This document shows, in pieces, positions 26,122-37,481 of a DNA stretch of 64,000 bases; within the stretch, counting starts at the first letter, position 1, and each line of letters begins with the position of its first letter. Position numbers and translations under genes: made by a program. The notes under the pieces were generated by a model that saw only the letters and a list, made by a program, of their open reading frames with translations, made no database searches and had not been told where the DNA came from. This stretch comes from Shewanella waksmanii ATCC BAA-643 (GTDB lineage Bacteria; Pseudomonadota; Gammaproteobacteria; Enterobacterales; Shewanellaceae), in NCBI RefSeq assembly GCF_000518805.1, contig NZ_JAEH01000005.1:160875-224874 (forward strand), read 5' to 3'.

Positions 26122-26124
26122 TTG

Positions 26125-26847
26125 ATGGTTAAACTGACTGCTGACAATATTGAAATGCGCTTTGGTGAACGCTTGCTGTATCGTTTTCAACATTTGAGCT
26201 TAGCGCAAAACCAAACCATACATTTACAAGGTGACAATGGCTCAGGCAAAACCACATTAATGAAAATGTTTGCCGGACTCATTGCCCCCTCAAGCGGTGA
26301 AATCAATATTCAAGGTGCTGACTCTTTACCGTGGTGGCGACGTAACCCACTATTGGGCAAAGCCGTCTATCTGCACCAGCATCCATACTTGTTTGAGGGC
26401 AGTGTCGCGGCAAATTTAAGTTATGTGCATTCGCTTTGCGAAGGTGATAAAGCCACCATCATGGCGCGCACCGAGCAAGCGGCTAAATTAGCGCAACTCG
26501 ACCACCTAATGCAGCAAAACGCGGCCAACTTATCTGGTGGCGAGCGTCAACGACTGGCAATAGCCAGGGCCTGGATCATGCAACCAAAGCTACTGATGCT
26601 GGACGAGCCGACGTCCAACATGGACAAGCTATCTCAAGAATTGGTACTAACACTGATTAAAGATTTGCAGAAACAGGGAACCGGCATGTTAATCAGCAGC
26701 CATCAGGCCTGTGTGTTAACTCAGCTATGCAATCAAATGTGGAAGATTGAGCAACAAGGCTTGACGAGTACGCAACATACGCCGACCATGGCAAAATACA
26801 GCAACACAGGTCAATCTCAGGAATTTAGTTATGTCACAGCAAGTTGA
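26125..26847 (+). CDS. tupC: Tungstate ABC transporter ATPase TupC
   Basis: A 240-residue ABC ATPase: Walker [10 protein letters not shown] (36-44), signature [15 protein letters not shown], Walker [13 protein letters not shown] and the switch His in [13 protein letters not shown] 26125 was preferred to the TTG just before it because GGAG (26111-26114) is correctly placed. The end overlaps mobA by 17 bases. It energises TupB for tungstate import. Confidence 0.9.
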   Translation: MVKLTADNIEMRFGERLLYRFQHLSLAQNQTIHLQGDNGSGKTTLMKMFAGLIAPSSGEINIQGADSLPWWRRNPLLGKAVYLHQHPYLFEGSVAANLSYVHSLCEGDKATIMARTEQAAKLAQLDHLMQQNAANLSGGERQRLAIARAWIMQPKLLMLDEPTSNMDKLSQELVLTLIKDLQKQGTGMLISSHQACVLTQLCNQMWKIEQQGLTSTQHTPTMAKYSNTGQSQEFSYVTAS

Positions 26848-27421
26848 TGCCGTGATCCTCGCCGGCGGTAAAGCACGTCGTATGGGCGGAGATGATAAAG
26901 GGTTGGTACTGCTAAACGACCAACCAATGATAAAACATGCCATTGATAGGGTACTTCCGCAAGTTAAGGAGATCCTGATCAACGCAAACCGTAACCAAAG
27001 TGAGTATGCTAAGTTCGATTTCCCAGTGATTAGCGATGAAGACTCGGGTTACCTTGGTCCGCTGGCAGGCATGATTACCGCCATGGCCCATACTCAAGCC
27101 AAGTATTTGATGGTAGTGCCCTGTGACTGCCCATTACTGCCCACCGATTTGGTTGAGCGAATGGTCAGTGCTTTGGAGAAACAAGGGGCAGACTTAGCGG
27201 TTGCCAGTGATGGCAAACGAGAACAACCAGTAGTGATGCTACTGAAACCTGAATTGCGAGACTCCATGAAGGCGTTTCTTGATGCAGGTGAGCGAAAAAT
27301 CGATTTTTGGTACGCGAAACATCAGTATGTCGTCTGCGAATTTGCAGACCAACCTAATGCGTTCGTCAATGTAAATACGCCAGAACAAAAACAACAACTT
27401 GCTGAGGCAATTGCCCACTAA
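26831..27421 (+). CDS. mobA: Molybdenum cofactor guanylyltransferase MobA
   Basis: A 196-residue enzyme that attaches GMP to molybdopterin to make the bis-MGD cofactor. The nucleotide-binding start [19 protein letters not shown] and the later [10 protein letters not shown] with the metal-binding Asp are typical. It lies in the tup-mob-moe-moa operon, overlapping tupC. Length matches E. coli MobA (194). Confidence 0.93.
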   Translation: MSQQVDAVILAGGKARRMGGDDKGLVLLNDQPMIKHAIDRVLPQVKEILINANRNQSEYAKFDFPVISDEDSGYLGPLAGMITAMAHTQAKYLMVVPCDCPLLPTDLVERMVSALEKQGADLAVASDGKREQPVVMLLKPELRDSMKAFLDAGERKIDFWYAKHQYVVCEFADQPNAFVNVNTPEQKQQLAEAIAH

Positions 27422-27434
27422 AATTGAGGTGTGA

Positions 27435-29237
27435 ATGAGCATTCCGTTTAATAATCCGCTGTCTATTCCCGTACTCGGATTCTGTGCTTATAGCGGCACA
27501 GGAAAAACCACTTTGCTTAAAAAGCTCATTCCAGAGCTTAATCGTCGCGGCATTCGCTTAGCAGTGATTAAACATGCTCACCACAATTTCGATGTCGATA
27601 TTCCTGGCAAAGATAGCTTTGAGATGCGTAAGGCCGGTGCAAGGCAAATGCTGGTTGCCTCGCACATTCGTTGGGCGTTAATGACCGAAGATGAAGTCGA
27701 AGATGCCCCTAAGCTGCCGCACCTGCTGCAACAGATTGAACAAGACCAAATTGATATCGTGTTAGTCGAAGGATTTAAAAAACTAGCACTACCAAAAATT
27801 GAGTTACACCGTGCAGCTCACGGTAAACCTTTTATCCACACCCATGATGACAACATCCAGGCCATCGCTTGCTGTGATGATACCCAGCTACCCAGTGACC
27901 TACGCCGTCTCGATATTAACAATGTTGCCCAAATAGCCGACTTTGTTATTGAATACAAAGATAACTACCAAGTTAAATCAAAATTGCCATTGCAAGCGGC
28001 GCCAGAGTGCGGTTGTGAGCTCGACAGCAGCAAAACGCTCTCAGTACGTGCCGGCATCGACAACATCTTATCTTATGTCACTCCGGTCACTGAACAACAA
28101 ACCGTTGCGTTGGATGAACTGAGTAACCGTGTATTAGCCCAAGACGCCATCTCGCCAGTAAACGTGCCGCAGCAAACTAATTCAGCGATGGATGGTTATG
28201 CCTTTAAACATAGCGATCCTATGCTTGAACGCTACACCATCGTGGCTGACGTGATGGCAGGCCACAGCTACGATAAAACTCTGCAAGCAGGCGAAGCGGT
28301 ACGCATCATGACGGGTGCCCCCGTCCCTGCGGGCGCCGATACCATCCAAATGAAAGAGATGGCCAGCGAATCAGCTGAGCACGTCAGTTTTTCTGGCGAT
28401 ATCAACCATGGCCAACATGTGCGTCTTGCCGGTGAAGATATCGCCCAAGGTAAAACGGCACTGGCGGCACATAACCGCCTGCAAGCAGCCCATCAAGGCA
28501 TGCTGGCATCACTTGGATTTGGCGAACTACCGGTATTTAGAAAGCCCGTTGTAGCGGTCTTCTCCACCGGTGATGAAGTGTGTCAGCCGGGTGAACCACT
28601 GCAACCCAACTGCATCTACGATTCTAATCGCTACACCATTAAGTCGATGGCCAAACAACTGGGTTGTGATGTGATTGATTTAGGCATCATCCACGATTCA
28701 GAAGCGGCACTGATTGAGGCACTAAAATCTGCCGCGATCAAAGCCGATGTGGTGATCAGCTCAGGTGGTGTGTCAGTGGGTGATGCTGACTTCATCAAGC
28801 TGGCCCTTGAAAAAGTCGGTCAGATTAACTTCTGGCGTATCAATATGCGCCCGGGTCGTCCTTTGGCCTTTGGTCAAATTGGTGACAGCTTATTCTTTGG
28901 TCTACCCGGTAATCCGGTTGCAGTAATGGTGTCATTCATGCAATTTGTGCAGCCAGCATTACGCAAATTGGCTGGCGAACAAGATTGGCAAGCTCCGTTA
29001 ATTCCAGCGATTGCCGATGTGAAGATGCGCAGCCGAAAAGGACGCACCGAGTTTACTCGCGGTGTATACCACCTTGGCCAAGACGGCCAACTGCACGTAA
29101 CCACAACAGGTGCACAAGGTTCAGGAATGTTGAGTTCGATGGTAAAAGGAAATTGCCTGATTGTTATCGGTGAAGATGACGATCAAATGCTGCCTGGCGA
29201 CACCGTCTATATTCAACCATTTTCCGACCTCTTGTAG
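27435..29237 (+). CDS. MobB-MoeA fusion protein
   Basis: A 600-residue fusion. Residues 1-175 are a MobB domain: P-loop GFCAYSGTGKTTLLKKL (16-32), KHAHHNFDVDIPGKDS and LVEGFKKLALPKIELHR. A Cys-containing linker (APECGCELDSS) precedes a MoeA domain (about 200-600) with NVPQQTNSAMDGYAF, RIMTGAPVPAGADTIQM, FSTGDEV, YDSNRYTIKSM, SSGGVSVGDADF and FGLPGNPVAVMVSFMQF. MoeA inserts molybdenum into adenylylated molybdopterin; MobB is a GTP-binding helper of MobA. The fusion puts metal insertion and MGD assembly in one chain. Starts 13 bases after mobA. Confidence 0.92.
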   Translation: MSIPFNNPLSIPVLGFCAYSGTGKTTLLKKLIPELNRRGIRLAVIKHAHHNFDVDIPGKDSFEMRKAGARQMLVASHIRWALMTEDEVEDAPKLPHLLQQIEQDQIDIVLVEGFKKLALPKIELHRAAHGKPFIHTHDDNIQAIACCDDTQLPSDLRRLDINNVAQIADFVIEYKDNYQVKSKLPLQAAPECGCELDSSKTLSVRAGIDNILSYVTPVTEQQTVALDELSNRVLAQDAISPVNVPQQTNSAMDGYAFKHSDPMLERYTIVADVMAGHSYDKTLQAGEAVRIMTGAPVPAGADTIQMKEMASESAEHVSFSGDINHGQHVRLAGEDIAQGKTALAAHNRLQAAHQGMLASLGFGELPVFRKPVVAVFSTGDEVCQPGEPLQPNCIYDSNRYTIKSMAKQLGCDVIDLGIIHDSEAALIEALKSAAIKADVVISSGGVSVGDADFIKLALEKVGQINFWRINMRPGRPLAFGQIGDSLFFGLPGNPVAVMVSFMQFVQPALRKLAGEQDWQAPLIPAIADVKMRSRKGRTEFTRGVYHLGQDGQLHVTTTGAQGSGMLSSMVKGNCLIVIGEDDDQMLPGDTVYIQPFSDLL

Positions 29238-29258
29238 GTATTGTTGTAGGTAAAAGTT

Positions 29259-30245
29259 ATGAGTTTGATTGTCGATACCTTTGGGCGAACGGTGGAATAT
29301 TTGCGTCTGTCGGTGACCGATAGATGCGACTTCCGCTGTGTGTACTGCATGAGCGAAGATCCCTGTTTTTTAGACAGAGAGCATGTATTGAGCTTAGAAG
29401 AGCTAGCCTGGATCGGCCAAGCCTTTACCGAACTCGGGGTAAAAAAGATTCGCCTGACCGGTGGCGAACCCTTAGTGAGAACCGACTGCGATCAGTTGGT
29501 GAAATTACTGGGTGATTTACCTGGGCTAAAAGAATTATCCATGACCACCAACGGTTCTCGATTGACCCGTTTTGCCGAAGAAATGAAGCAATCAGGCCTT
29601 AGTCGACTCAACATCAGTCTCGACACACTCAAACCAGAGCTGTTTACTCAACTGACGCGTAACGGCAAGCTTGAGCGGGTCATTGCAGGTATTGATGCCG
29701 CTAAAGCTGCAGGCTTTACACGTATTAAGATCAATGCGGTGATTTTACGTGGTCAAAATGATGATGAGGTTCTCGACTTAATTGAGTTTTGTCGAGAACG
29801 TGAACTCGATATTGCCTTTATTGAAGAGATGCCATTAGGCATTATTGATGAACGCAAAAAAAGTCGTCATTGCAGCAGTGACGAAGTCAAAGCCATCATT
29901 AATCAACGCTATGCCCTACACTTATCTGACAAACGTACTGGTGGCCCGGCACGCTACTACACTATGCCGGGCAGCAATATTCATGTTGGCTTCATCTCTC
30001 CCCATAGCAATAACTTTTGCCATGAATGTAATCGTGTCCGCGTTACGGTTGAAGGTCGGCTGTTACTCTGCCTCGGCAATGAAAACTCTGTCGATCTAAA
30101 AGCAATAGTACGCCAATACCCCGGTGATATTGAGCGCTTAAAAACGGCCATTCTTGATGCCATTAAGCTCAAACCAAAAGAACATCACTTTGGACCAGAA
30201 GGCGATACCCAAATACTGCGCTTTATGAATGCCACAGGCGGATAA
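29259..30245 (+). CDS. moaA: GTP 3',8-cyclase MoaA
   Basis: A 328-residue radical SAM enzyme for the first step of molybdopterin synthesis. The N-terminal cluster ligands are C23, C27 and C30 (CDFRCVYC); SAM-binding GGEP follows in RLTGGEPLVR. The C-terminal 4Fe-4S site is CHECNRVRVTVEGRLLLC. The last residues are GG, needed in MoaA for catalysis. It is the last gene of the tup-mob-moe-moa operon; moaC, moaD and moaE are not in the window. Confidence 0.95.
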   Translation: MSLIVDTFGRTVEYLRLSVTDRCDFRCVYCMSEDPCFLDREHVLSLEELAWIGQAFTELGVKKIRLTGGEPLVRTDCDQLVKLLGDLPGLKELSMTTNGSRLTRFAEEMKQSGLSRLNISLDTLKPELFTQLTRNGKLERVIAGIDAAKAAGFTRIKINAVILRGQNDDEVLDLIEFCRERELDIAFIEEMPLGIIDERKKSRHCSSDEVKAIINQRYALHLSDKRTGGPARYYTMPGSNIHVGFISPHSNNFCHECNRVRVTVEGRLLLCLGNENSVDLKAIVRQYPGDIERLKTAILDAIKLKPKEHHFGPEGDTQILRFMNATGG

Positions 30246-30325
30246 GCAGCTACGCTATTGAGACAGCGCCATTGCATGATAAACTCACCCTATCTTATCA
30301 AGGATAATGACGAGTTTATTTAGCC

Positions 30326-30787
30326 ATGGCGCGCTCACAAAAGTCGAAGAAGAAATGGAACAATATCATTATTATCGCCTCGATATTAATGGTATCTGTA
30401 TTAACCCTTCTAGATGATAAAACCGCTAAACTTCCAGACGATGCAGTGGCGATGTTTGACCAATCTGCGCCGCTGTCGCAGCTCCAATTCGATGACTATT
30501 GGCTTGATGGTGCTGGCTTTCGCTGGCAATGTGATGAGCGTGTTCTTAATTGCCAGCAATGGGCCGAAGCCTGGAAAAATATTATGATTTCACCTCAGGG
30601 CTATTCACCTGCGGTGGACAGCGTACCCCATCAATTACAGATCCAAGTGGGTGATATCAACGAACCTCAAAGTTGGTGGTTTTATGCCCAAGAAGGGTTA
30701 CTTAAATCCCCTGCCGGGAATTGGTATCTTATCCCACCGAGTTTACGCCAAGCCTTAACTCCCATTATTAAAGCTGGACAGGAATAA
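30326..30787 (+). CDS. Hypothetical single-pass membrane protein
   Basis: A 153-residue protein of unknown family. A basic N-terminus ([11 protein letters not shown]) precedes one hydrophobic segment (residues 13-29), so the remainder (about 120 residues, rich in Trp) should be periplasmic. A pair of cysteines (CDERVLNC) could form a disulfide. It lies 8 bases ahead of mutM and may be co-transcribed. No function is suggested. Confidence 0.65.
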   Translation: MARSQKSKKKWNNIIIIASILMVSVLTLLDDKTAKLPDDAVAMFDQSAPLSQLQFDDYWLDGAGFRWQCDERVLNCQQWAEAWKNIMISPQGYSPAVDSVPHQLQIQVGDINEPQSWWFYAQEGLLKSPAGNWYLIPPSLRQALTPIIKAGQE

Positions 30788-30795
30788 TCATCACC

Positions 30796-31611
30796 ATGCC
30801 AGAGCTCCCAGAAGTTGAAGTCACCCGCCAAGGTGTTGCCCCGTATCTGATTGACCAAACCGTTACTGAACTTACAGTGCGAAATCCGTCACTACGTTGG
30901 CCAGTGCCTGAATTGGCACAGCAAATCGTCGGCCAAACCATCACTCAGGTTCGCAGGCGCGCCAAATACTTACTGATTGATACAGCTGCAGGCACCACGA
31001 TTGTCCATCTTGGTATGTCCGGTAGCTTACGTATTGTGCCGTGGCATACTCCAGCTGAGAAGCATGATCATATCGATCTACACTTAGCAAACGGTAGAAT
31101 GCTCAGGCTCAATGACCCTCGCCGTTTTGGCGCGTGGTTGTGGTGTGAGTTGCCAGAGCAAGCCCATCCACTGTTGCAAAAACTGGGGCCGGAACCCTTA
31201 ACTGATGACTTTAATGCAGCGCAACTTGCAGCAGCGATTGCCAATAAAAAGAAAGCCATTAAATTGTGCTTGATGGATAACCACATCGTCGTGGGGGTCG
31301 GCAATATCTACGCCAATGAAGCACTGTTTGCCGCTGGCATTCACCCACAAATGGAAGCGGGCAAAGTCGACTTAGCAAGATTGACGCAGTTAGTCGCCGA
31401 GGTGAAAAAGATTTTAGCTAAAGCCATTGAGCAAGGTGGCACCACCTTGAAAGACTTTACCAATGCCGAAGGCAAACCGGGCTACTTTGCCCAAAAACTG
31501 CATGTTTATGGCCGTGGAGGAGAAACCTGCAGCCAATGTGGGCATTTGCTCAGTGAGATAAAACTGGGGCAGCGGGCAACAGTATTTTGTAGCTTATGTC
31601 AGACTAAATAA
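30796..31611 (+). CDS. mutM: Formamidopyrimidine-DNA glycosylase MutM (Fpg)
   Basis: A 271-residue DNA repair enzyme removing 8-oxoguanine and opened purines. The N-terminal [10 protein letters not shown] supplies the catalytic Pro2 (after Met removal) and Glu3; [13 protein letters not shown] is the helix-two-turn-helix; the C-terminal zinc finger CSQCGHL...CSLCQ binds DNA. All key residues are present. A bidirectional terminator follows. Confidence 0.96.
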   Translation: MPELPEVEVTRQGVAPYLIDQTVTELTVRNPSLRWPVPELAQQIVGQTITQVRRRAKYLLIDTAAGTTIVHLGMSGSLRIVPWHTPAEKHDHIDLHLANGRMLRLNDPRRFGAWLWCELPEQAHPLLQKLGPEPLTDDFNAAQLAAAIANKKKAIKLCLMDNHIVVGVGNIYANEALFAAGIHPQMEAGKVDLARLTQLVAEVKKILAKAIEQGGTTLKDFTNAEGKPGYFAQKLHVYGRGGETCSQCGHLLSEIKLGQRATVFCSLCQTK

Positions 31612-31622
31612 GCGAGCTGAAT

Positions 31623-31658
31623 AAAAAAGGGCTAACAATAAGTGTTAGCCCTTTTTTT
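31623..31658. terminator. Bidirectional intrinsic terminator
   Basis: GGGCTAACA and TGTTAGCCC form a stem with loop ATAAG, flanked by A6 on the left and T7 on the right, so it can serve both mutM (plus) and the convergent Wzi-like gene (minus). Confidence 0.9.
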
Positions 31659-31675
31659 GTGCCTAAACAAATGGT

Positions 31676-33181
31676 TTAGAAACGATATTCATAGGTACCA
31701 AATAACGTTGCATCAGTATCTTTATCGGCCGATTCAAATTCTGATTGTGATACCGTGCCGCCAATACTCATCATACCTTGCCAAATTGGCATGCGATAAC
31801 TGAGCTCCAGCATCAATAAATCTTCTTTGCGTGGTTGCGGCGCCCACCCATGTGCAGGGCTGCTGCCATCTTTATTCAATTGAGCATAGCGTAGTATAGA
31901 AGTGATGCCTCTGCTGTTACTAAATTGACCCACCATACCCAATGCATAGACCACAGCATCACTATCATAGGTGCTGCCCAGTGAGCGGTCATAATAACGT
32001 GAGCCACTTTTGTAGGTAGAGTGTTCGTAGAAGCAATTAAAGACATTCTGGTTGGTGCCACAGGCGACCATCGTATCGCTGTACTCAAAAAATAGCTTAT
32101 ATTGTTGATTGTCAAAGTCGATACGAGTATCCACACCAAACATTTTGGCACAATCAGCCAAATCCCAAGGCATAGGACCACTAGAATCTTCACAGGTGCG
32201 TTCTAAATAGATCCCTACCGGAATGTCAAACCAAGTATCAGCGTAACGAGCATCAAAGCCAGCCATTTGGTTACCGATTTTGGTTTCCATAGCCGGATCG
32301 CATGAGCTGGCACCATTAGCACATTCGGTATTGCCTGCAATGGCATCCCACAGTGTACCTATGTCACAAGGCTCGCCTTCACCACAAAACATCGTTGTCC
32401 AAGAGAAGCCTAACTCAAGCTGACGCAGGGGCCTGATGGTACCGCGAAAGCTCCATAAAAGTGGGTTTTCTACCGCCCGCTCCTCTTCTAAGCGGCTTAT
32501 GCCTGTTGTTAATGTCCAAGGGCCGATCCAAGATAACCAAGGTGTTTCAAATGCCGATGCATTATTACGAGTTAGCATCAATGAGGGCATCGGACGAGCA
32601 TTACTCGAGCGATGTAAGGCAGAGTCAAACCCTGGACCCCACCATTGATCTATGGTCCCAGCAGTGACCATCCAATTACCGAGCGCCATCGCAAAATACG
32701 AATCATCTAAACGCACTTCTTTGTCATCAGCCGGATCATAGTGAGCAGAGGCAGAGACTTTAACCGCAAACCGATCCCCTAAGTACTCGTGGGATACTTT
32801 CACATCACCTTGCTCACGATAGTCGGAGCCAAAATGTTGAAAGCGAGCGGGGTCTGTAGCAGCTGCGGCCTTGATGCTTGTGTTGCCAAAATTACCTACC
32901 GCACGGCGATAATAAAAATTAACTCGCGCAAATGCGTCAACTAAACCAGCGGACATCAACGACGGTTCCGCTTTGGCCAAGTCTTGTCCGATACCAGACC
33001 ACATTAATGGATACGTATTGATTGGAACAGTAATCACACCCGCATCCGCTAATGCTTGAATATCAGCCCGCAAATAGATATCTGATGTATCTACCCAAGG
33101 CGCAGCAACTAACTGGGCACAGCCAAAAAATGCGAAAAGAGCGATACAACTTGCTATCAACTTTTGTTTGATAAACATCAT
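31676..33181 (-). CDS. Capsule-assembly Wzi-family-like outer-membrane protein
   Basis: A 501-residue protein with a signal peptide (KLIASCIALFAFFGCAQLVAA) and the Wzi-type start WVDTSDIYLRADIQALADAGVITVPINTYPLMWSGI; the rest alternates as beta strands and ends in EYRF, typical of an outer-membrane barrel. Wzi binds capsule to the cell surface; family members without capsule loci also occur. ATG 33181 starts just before the signal peptide; the longer reading to 33253 runs into coaD. The gene follows coaD on the same strand. Confidence 0.75.
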   Translation of the reverse strand: MMFIKQKLIASCIALFAFFGCAQLVAAPWVDTSDIYLRADIQALADAGVITVPINTYPLMWSGIGQDLAKAEPSLMSAGLVDAFARVNFYYRRAVGNFGNTSIKAAAATDPARFQHFGSDYREQGDVKVSHEYLGDRFAVKVSASAHYDPADDKEVRLDDSYFAMALGNWMVTAGTIDQWWGPGFDSALHRSSNARPMPSLMLTRNNASAFETPWLSWIGPWTLTTGISRLEEERAVENPLLWSFRGTIRPLRQLELGFSWTTMFCGEGEPCDIGTLWDAIAGNTECANGASSCDPAMETKIGNQMAGFDARYADTWFDIPVGIYLERTCEDSSGPMPWDLADCAKMFGVDTRIDFDNQQYKLFFEYSDTMVACGTNQNVFNCFYEHSTYKSGSRYYDRSLGSTYDSDAVVYALGMVGQFSNSRGITSILRYAQLNKDGSSPAHGWAPQPRKEDLLMLELSYRMPIWQGMMSIGGTVSQSEFESADKDTDATLFGTYEYRF

Positions 33182-33191
33182 GGTTGATTTG

Positions 33192-33686
<495 letters not shown>

Positions 33687-33690
33687 TCAA

Positions 33691-35121
33691 TTACTGATTA
33701 GCCATAATATTTTCGATAATTTTGGTCGTTGATATTCCATCTTCAAAGCAGAGCACTTTGACAACACCACCTGCCGCAATCACTTCTTTACCACCAGCAA
33801 TCTCTTCAATCTTATAGTCACCGCCTTTAACCAAAAGATCTGGTAATAAACGGGCAATCACTCGCTGCGGCGTATCTTCACTAAATGGAATCACCCAATC
33901 AACAGAAGCAAGTCCTGCCAACACCGCCATACGACGATCAACCGGATTAACCGGACGGCCATCGCCTTTAAGGCGGCGAACAGAGTCATCGTCATTCACT
34001 GCAACAATTAACCTATCGCCTTGGGCCTGTGCTTCTTGTAAATAACTCACATGCCCAGCATGCAAGATATCAAAGCAACCATTGGTCATCACCACTCGCT
34101 CGCCACGCAATTTTGCTTGCTCGAGGGCATAAACCAACTGATCTTCGGTCACCACCCCAAACCCCATTTCACCTTGGGTGTGTGATAGCGCCTCTACCAG
34201 CTCAATGCGGCTTACCGTTGAAGTCCCCAGCTTAGCAACAACAATGCCTGCTGCGGTGTTGGCAATAGCACACGCTTCTGGCATATCGCTGCCTGCAGCT
34301 AGTGATGTAGCGAGCGCAGATATCACGGTATCACCCGCACCAGTCACATCGTGAACTTCACGTGCCACAGTAGGAATATGCAACTCAGTGTTTTCAGCAG
34401 TAATCAGAGTCATGCCTTTTTCTGAGCGCGTAACCAACAGCGCTTCAAGATCAAACTGTTTCAGCAGCTTATGGGCTTTCTCGACTAAATCGGCTTCACT
34501 GGTCACCGTACCAGCGACGAGTTCAAACTCATGCAGGTTGGGAGTTAATAATGTAGCACCACGATACTTAGAAAAATCGCTACCTTTAGGGTCAACCAGT
34601 ACTTTAACCCCTTGGGCTTTGGCTTGCTGGATAAATTCGCGCGGGTCTATCAATGCGCCTTTGGCATAATCAGACAAAATAACCACATCAACATCAGGCA
34701 GCGAGGCCACTGCACTATCTAGCAAAGCTTGGCTATCTGTTGCTGAATAAGGTTCTTCAAAATCCAATCGAATTAGCTGCTGATTACGTGACATAACCCG
34801 TAATTTGGTAATGGTGGGTTTCTCGACCACCGTATGCCACTTAGGCGTTACCCCTAAAGCCTGAATACCTGTAGTAAGCGCGTCTGCATTCTCATCTTGA
34901 CCAACGATTCCAGCCAAAGAGACATGCCCGCCTAAAGTCGCGATATTCAATGCTACGTTTGCCGCTCCGCCAGGGCGATCTTCATTTTGATTAATCCGCA
35001 CGACCGGTACTGGTGCTTCAGGCGAAATACGCCCTGTGGGTCCGGTCCAATAACGGTCTAGCATGACATCGCCGACCACTAAAACTTTAGCTTTTTCAAA
35101 TGCTGGCAGAGAAACCTTCAT
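33691..35121 (-). CDS. hldE: Bifunctional heptose kinase/adenylyltransferase HldE
   Basis: A 476-residue enzyme: N-terminal PfkB-type kinase ([26 protein letters not shown], then [14 protein letters not shown] with the catalytic Asp) and C-terminal nucleotidyltransferase ([19 protein letters not shown] with [12 protein letters not shown]). It phosphorylates D-glycero-D-manno-heptose 7-phosphate and adenylylates heptose 1-phosphate for ADP-heptose. The ATG at 35121 gives [13 protein letters not shown], matching E. coli HldE; an ATG three codons earlier is possible. Confidence 0.96.
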   Translation of the reverse strand: MKVSLPAFEKAKVLVVGDVMLDRYWTGPTGRISPEAPVPVVRINQNEDRPGGAANVALNIATLGGHVSLAGIVGQDENADALTTGIQALGVTPKWHTVVEKPTITKLRVMSRNQQLIRLDFEEPYSATDSQALLDSAVASLPDVDVVILSDYAKGALIDPREFIQQAKAQGVKVLVDPKGSDFSKYRGATLLTPNLHEFELVAGTVTSEADLVEKAHKLLKQFDLEALLVTRSEKGMTLITAENTELHIPTVAREVHDVTGAGDTVISALATSLAAGSDMPEACAIANTAAGIVVAKLGTSTVSRIELVEALSHTQGEMGFGVVTEDQLVYALEQAKLRGERVVMTNGCFDILHAGHVSYLQEAQAQGDRLIVAVNDDDSVRRLKGDGRPVNPVDRRMAVLAGLASVDWVIPFSEDTPQRVIARLLPDLLVKGGDYKIEEIAGGKEVIAAGGVVKVLCFEDGISTTKIIENIMANQ

Positions 35122-35350
35122 AACGCTCATTCTTTTGCAAAAAATTAGCTGGTAATTGTACCTAATTTTATTGTCATCTGTTACTTTTCATCGATTTTTA
35201 TCTAGCTAACTTAGGTATTAGCGCTAATTTTTGGCCACCACCCACCAGTTAAAGCTGTTATAATGTGCCACTTATGTCGAATACCCTATTGAATCACAGC
35301 GATGAACTCAGACATCTGTAGATGATTCGATTTAACTATACGAATTAACG

Positions 35351-36358
35351 ATGAAAAGAATCCTGGTTTTTAGGCACGATAAAATTGGCGATTTTGTGCT
35401 GTTGTGGCCGGCGTTAAGCTTGCTCAAAAATGCACTGCCTGACGCCAGTATTGAAGTCTTTGTCGCGCCAGTTTTGAAGTCTTTCGCGCTTGCGTGTCCA
35501 TACATCGATAATGTGATTGTTGACACTGGTGATGATGCTGCCATTCGCAAAGAGATTGCCCAGAGAAAATATGATGCTGCGCTGGTCTCCTTATCCCAGT
35601 TTCGAATCTACAAAATCATTCGCAACTTACCCATTCCTTATGTTTTAGCCCCTAAGCACAACTGGTATCAGTATTTTTATAAGCACCGCACTGATGCGCA
35701 GTACAAAGTAGGCGAAGGTTGTTGGCGTGGTGGCTGCATGTTGGTGGAGCATTTCTTAACCGAACACAAGCTCGACATCCCTGCATTGCCAGAGCAATAT
35801 TGGGATGTCAGTGCTGAGCGCGACCACTGGCAACTGTATTACGGTAAACAAGCCGATGAAAAACTCATTTTTGTTCATCCGGGTACGGGTGGGTCCTCTG
35901 GCAGTTTAACCCCTGATGATTTTGTAAACCTATTGACCCAAGTTAACCATGCCAGTATCCACAAATGCCGCTTTGTTCTGACTTATAGCGGTGATGAAAT
36001 TGTATTGGCACAGGCGATTTTTGATAAGCTTACACAAGCTAATATCAATGTAGAAATGGCCACCCCACTGAAAGATTTAACCGATTTTGCGAAATCGATC
36101 GTGGCGGCAGATATGTTTATGGCCGGTTCAACAGGGCCATTGCACATTGCAGGACTGCACAATGTACCCACGGTTGGATTTTATGCCGGACGTAGCTCGC
36201 AACCCAAAGTGCGCTGGCAAACACTCAGTCAAAGTCATAAGCGACTCGCTTTTACCCCACCTGAAGGGAAGAAAACTGGCCGTAATATGAGCCTGATTGA
36301 TTTTGATGCTACCGCAAAATCTATTGCAGAATTTTTGAACACTTACTACAAAGTATAG
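35351..36358 (+). CDS. Glycosyltransferase family 9 (heptosyltransferase-like)
   Basis: A 335-residue GT-B-fold enzyme. The N-terminal RILVFRHDKIGDFVLLWPALSLLK, and later FVHPGTGGSSGSLTPDDFVNLL and MAGSTGPLHIAGLHNVPTVGFYAG, are typical of ADP-heptose:LPS heptosyltransferases (WaaC, WaaF, WaaQ). It is divergent from hldE and precedes hldD, so a core heptose transfer is likely; which heptose is added cannot be read. Confidence 0.85.
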   Translation: MKRILVFRHDKIGDFVLLWPALSLLKNALPDASIEVFVAPVLKSFALACPYIDNVIVDTGDDAAIRKEIAQRKYDAALVSLSQFRIYKIIRNLPIPYVLAPKHNWYQYFYKHRTDAQYKVGEGCWRGGCMLVEHFLTEHKLDIPALPEQYWDVSAERDHWQLYYGKQADEKLIFVHPGTGGSSGSLTPDDFVNLLTQVNHASIHKCRFVLTYSGDEIVLAQAIFDKLTQANINVEMATPLKDLTDFAKSIVAADMFMAGSTGPLHIAGLHNVPTVGFYAGRSSQPKVRWQTLSQSHKRLAFTPPEGKKTGRNMSLIDFDATAKSIAEFLNTYYKV

Positions 36359-36413
36359 AGACTAAGGCACAGCGACATGGCCGTTTAATGTCGCCCTAAA
36401 TGTGGAATTGAAT

Positions 36414-37367
36414 ATGATAGTCGTAACAGGCGCAGCCGGATTTATTGGCAGTAACTTAGTAAAAGCCCTCAATGATATGGGTCGCAATGACATCATCGCC
36501 GTCGATGACTTGACTGATGGCACCAAGATGTTCAATTTGGCCGACTGTGAAGTGGCTGACTACTTAGATAAAGATCAATTTCTCCAACAGATTGAAGCGG
36601 GTCAATTTGATGGCCAGCTAGAAGTTATTTTTCATCAAGGCGCATGCTCTTCCACTACCGAGTGGGATGGTAAGTTTATGATGAGCAATAACTATGAATA
36701 CTCAAAAACTCTGCTGCATTTTTGTGACCGTAACCAGTGTCAATACATCTATGCCTCCTCTGCTTCAGTTTATGGTGGCAGTGAGAAGTTTGTCGAGCAA
36801 CGTGAGTTTGAAAAACCACTCAACGTTTATGCTTACTCGAAGTTTCTATTCGACCAATACGTACGTCAGCAACAGTTAAATTGCCAAGTGGCAGGATTGC
36901 GATATTTCAATGTTTATGGTCCAAGAGAACAACATAAAGGTGGCATGGCCAGTGTGGCATTCCATTTCAACAACCAAATCAAAGCCAACGATATTTGTCG
37001 ATTATTCGAAGGCGTTGATGGCTTTGAACACGGTCAACAATTACGTGACTTTGTGTATGTTGAAGATGTGGTTAAGGTCAATATTTGGTTGTGGCAAAAC
37101 CCAGAGGTCTCTGGAATTTATAACTGCGGCACCGGTCAAGCTCAGAGCTTTAATGACGTAGCCAATGCAGTGATTGGTTATCATGGCAAAGGTAAAATAG
37201 AGTACATTCCTTTCCCAGATAAGCTAAAAGGCGCTTATCAGAGCTATACCCAGGCCGACTTAACCCAGTTACGACAGGCCGGTTATAGAGCAGAGTTCAA
37301 ATCAGTAGAACAAGCAGTGCCTGAATACCTAGCCTGGCTAGCAGAGCAGCACTTTATTGGCGAGTAA
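36414..37367 (+). CDS. hldD: ADP-glyceromanno-heptose 6-epimerase HldD
   Basis: A 317-residue SDR-type epimerase. NADP-binding [19 protein letters not shown] at the start; active-site Ser/Tyr/Lys in [10 protein letters not shown] and [14 protein letters not shown]. It converts ADP-D-glycero- to ADP-L-glycero-D-manno-heptose. ATG 36414 was chosen over the in-frame GTG at 36402 because it matches the family N-terminus and follows TGGAATTGAAT. Confidence 0.96.
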   Translation: MIVVTGAAGFIGSNLVKALNDMGRNDIIAVDDLTDGTKMFNLADCEVADYLDKDQFLQQIEAGQFDGQLEVIFHQGACSSTTEWDGKFMMSNNYEYSKTLLHFCDRNQCQYIYASSASVYGGSEKFVEQREFEKPLNVYAYSKFLFDQYVRQQQLNCQVAGLRYFNVYGPREQHKGGMASVAFHFNNQIKANDICRLFEGVDGFEHGQQLRDFVYVEDVVKVNIWLWQNPEVSGIYNCGTGQAQSFNDVANAVIGYHGKGKIEYIPFPDKLKGAYQSYTQADLTQLRQAGYRAEFKSVEQAVPEYLAWLAEQHFIGE

Positions 37368-37481
37368 ATATTAAAATTAACGAAAGCTTAGCTCGTTAAC
37401 AGCAAGCTTAACGCCTTCGTATGTAAAACTATCGCTAGCTCATCTTGTTGAGCTAGCAGCTTAAACTTCAAATGGTGCAAT

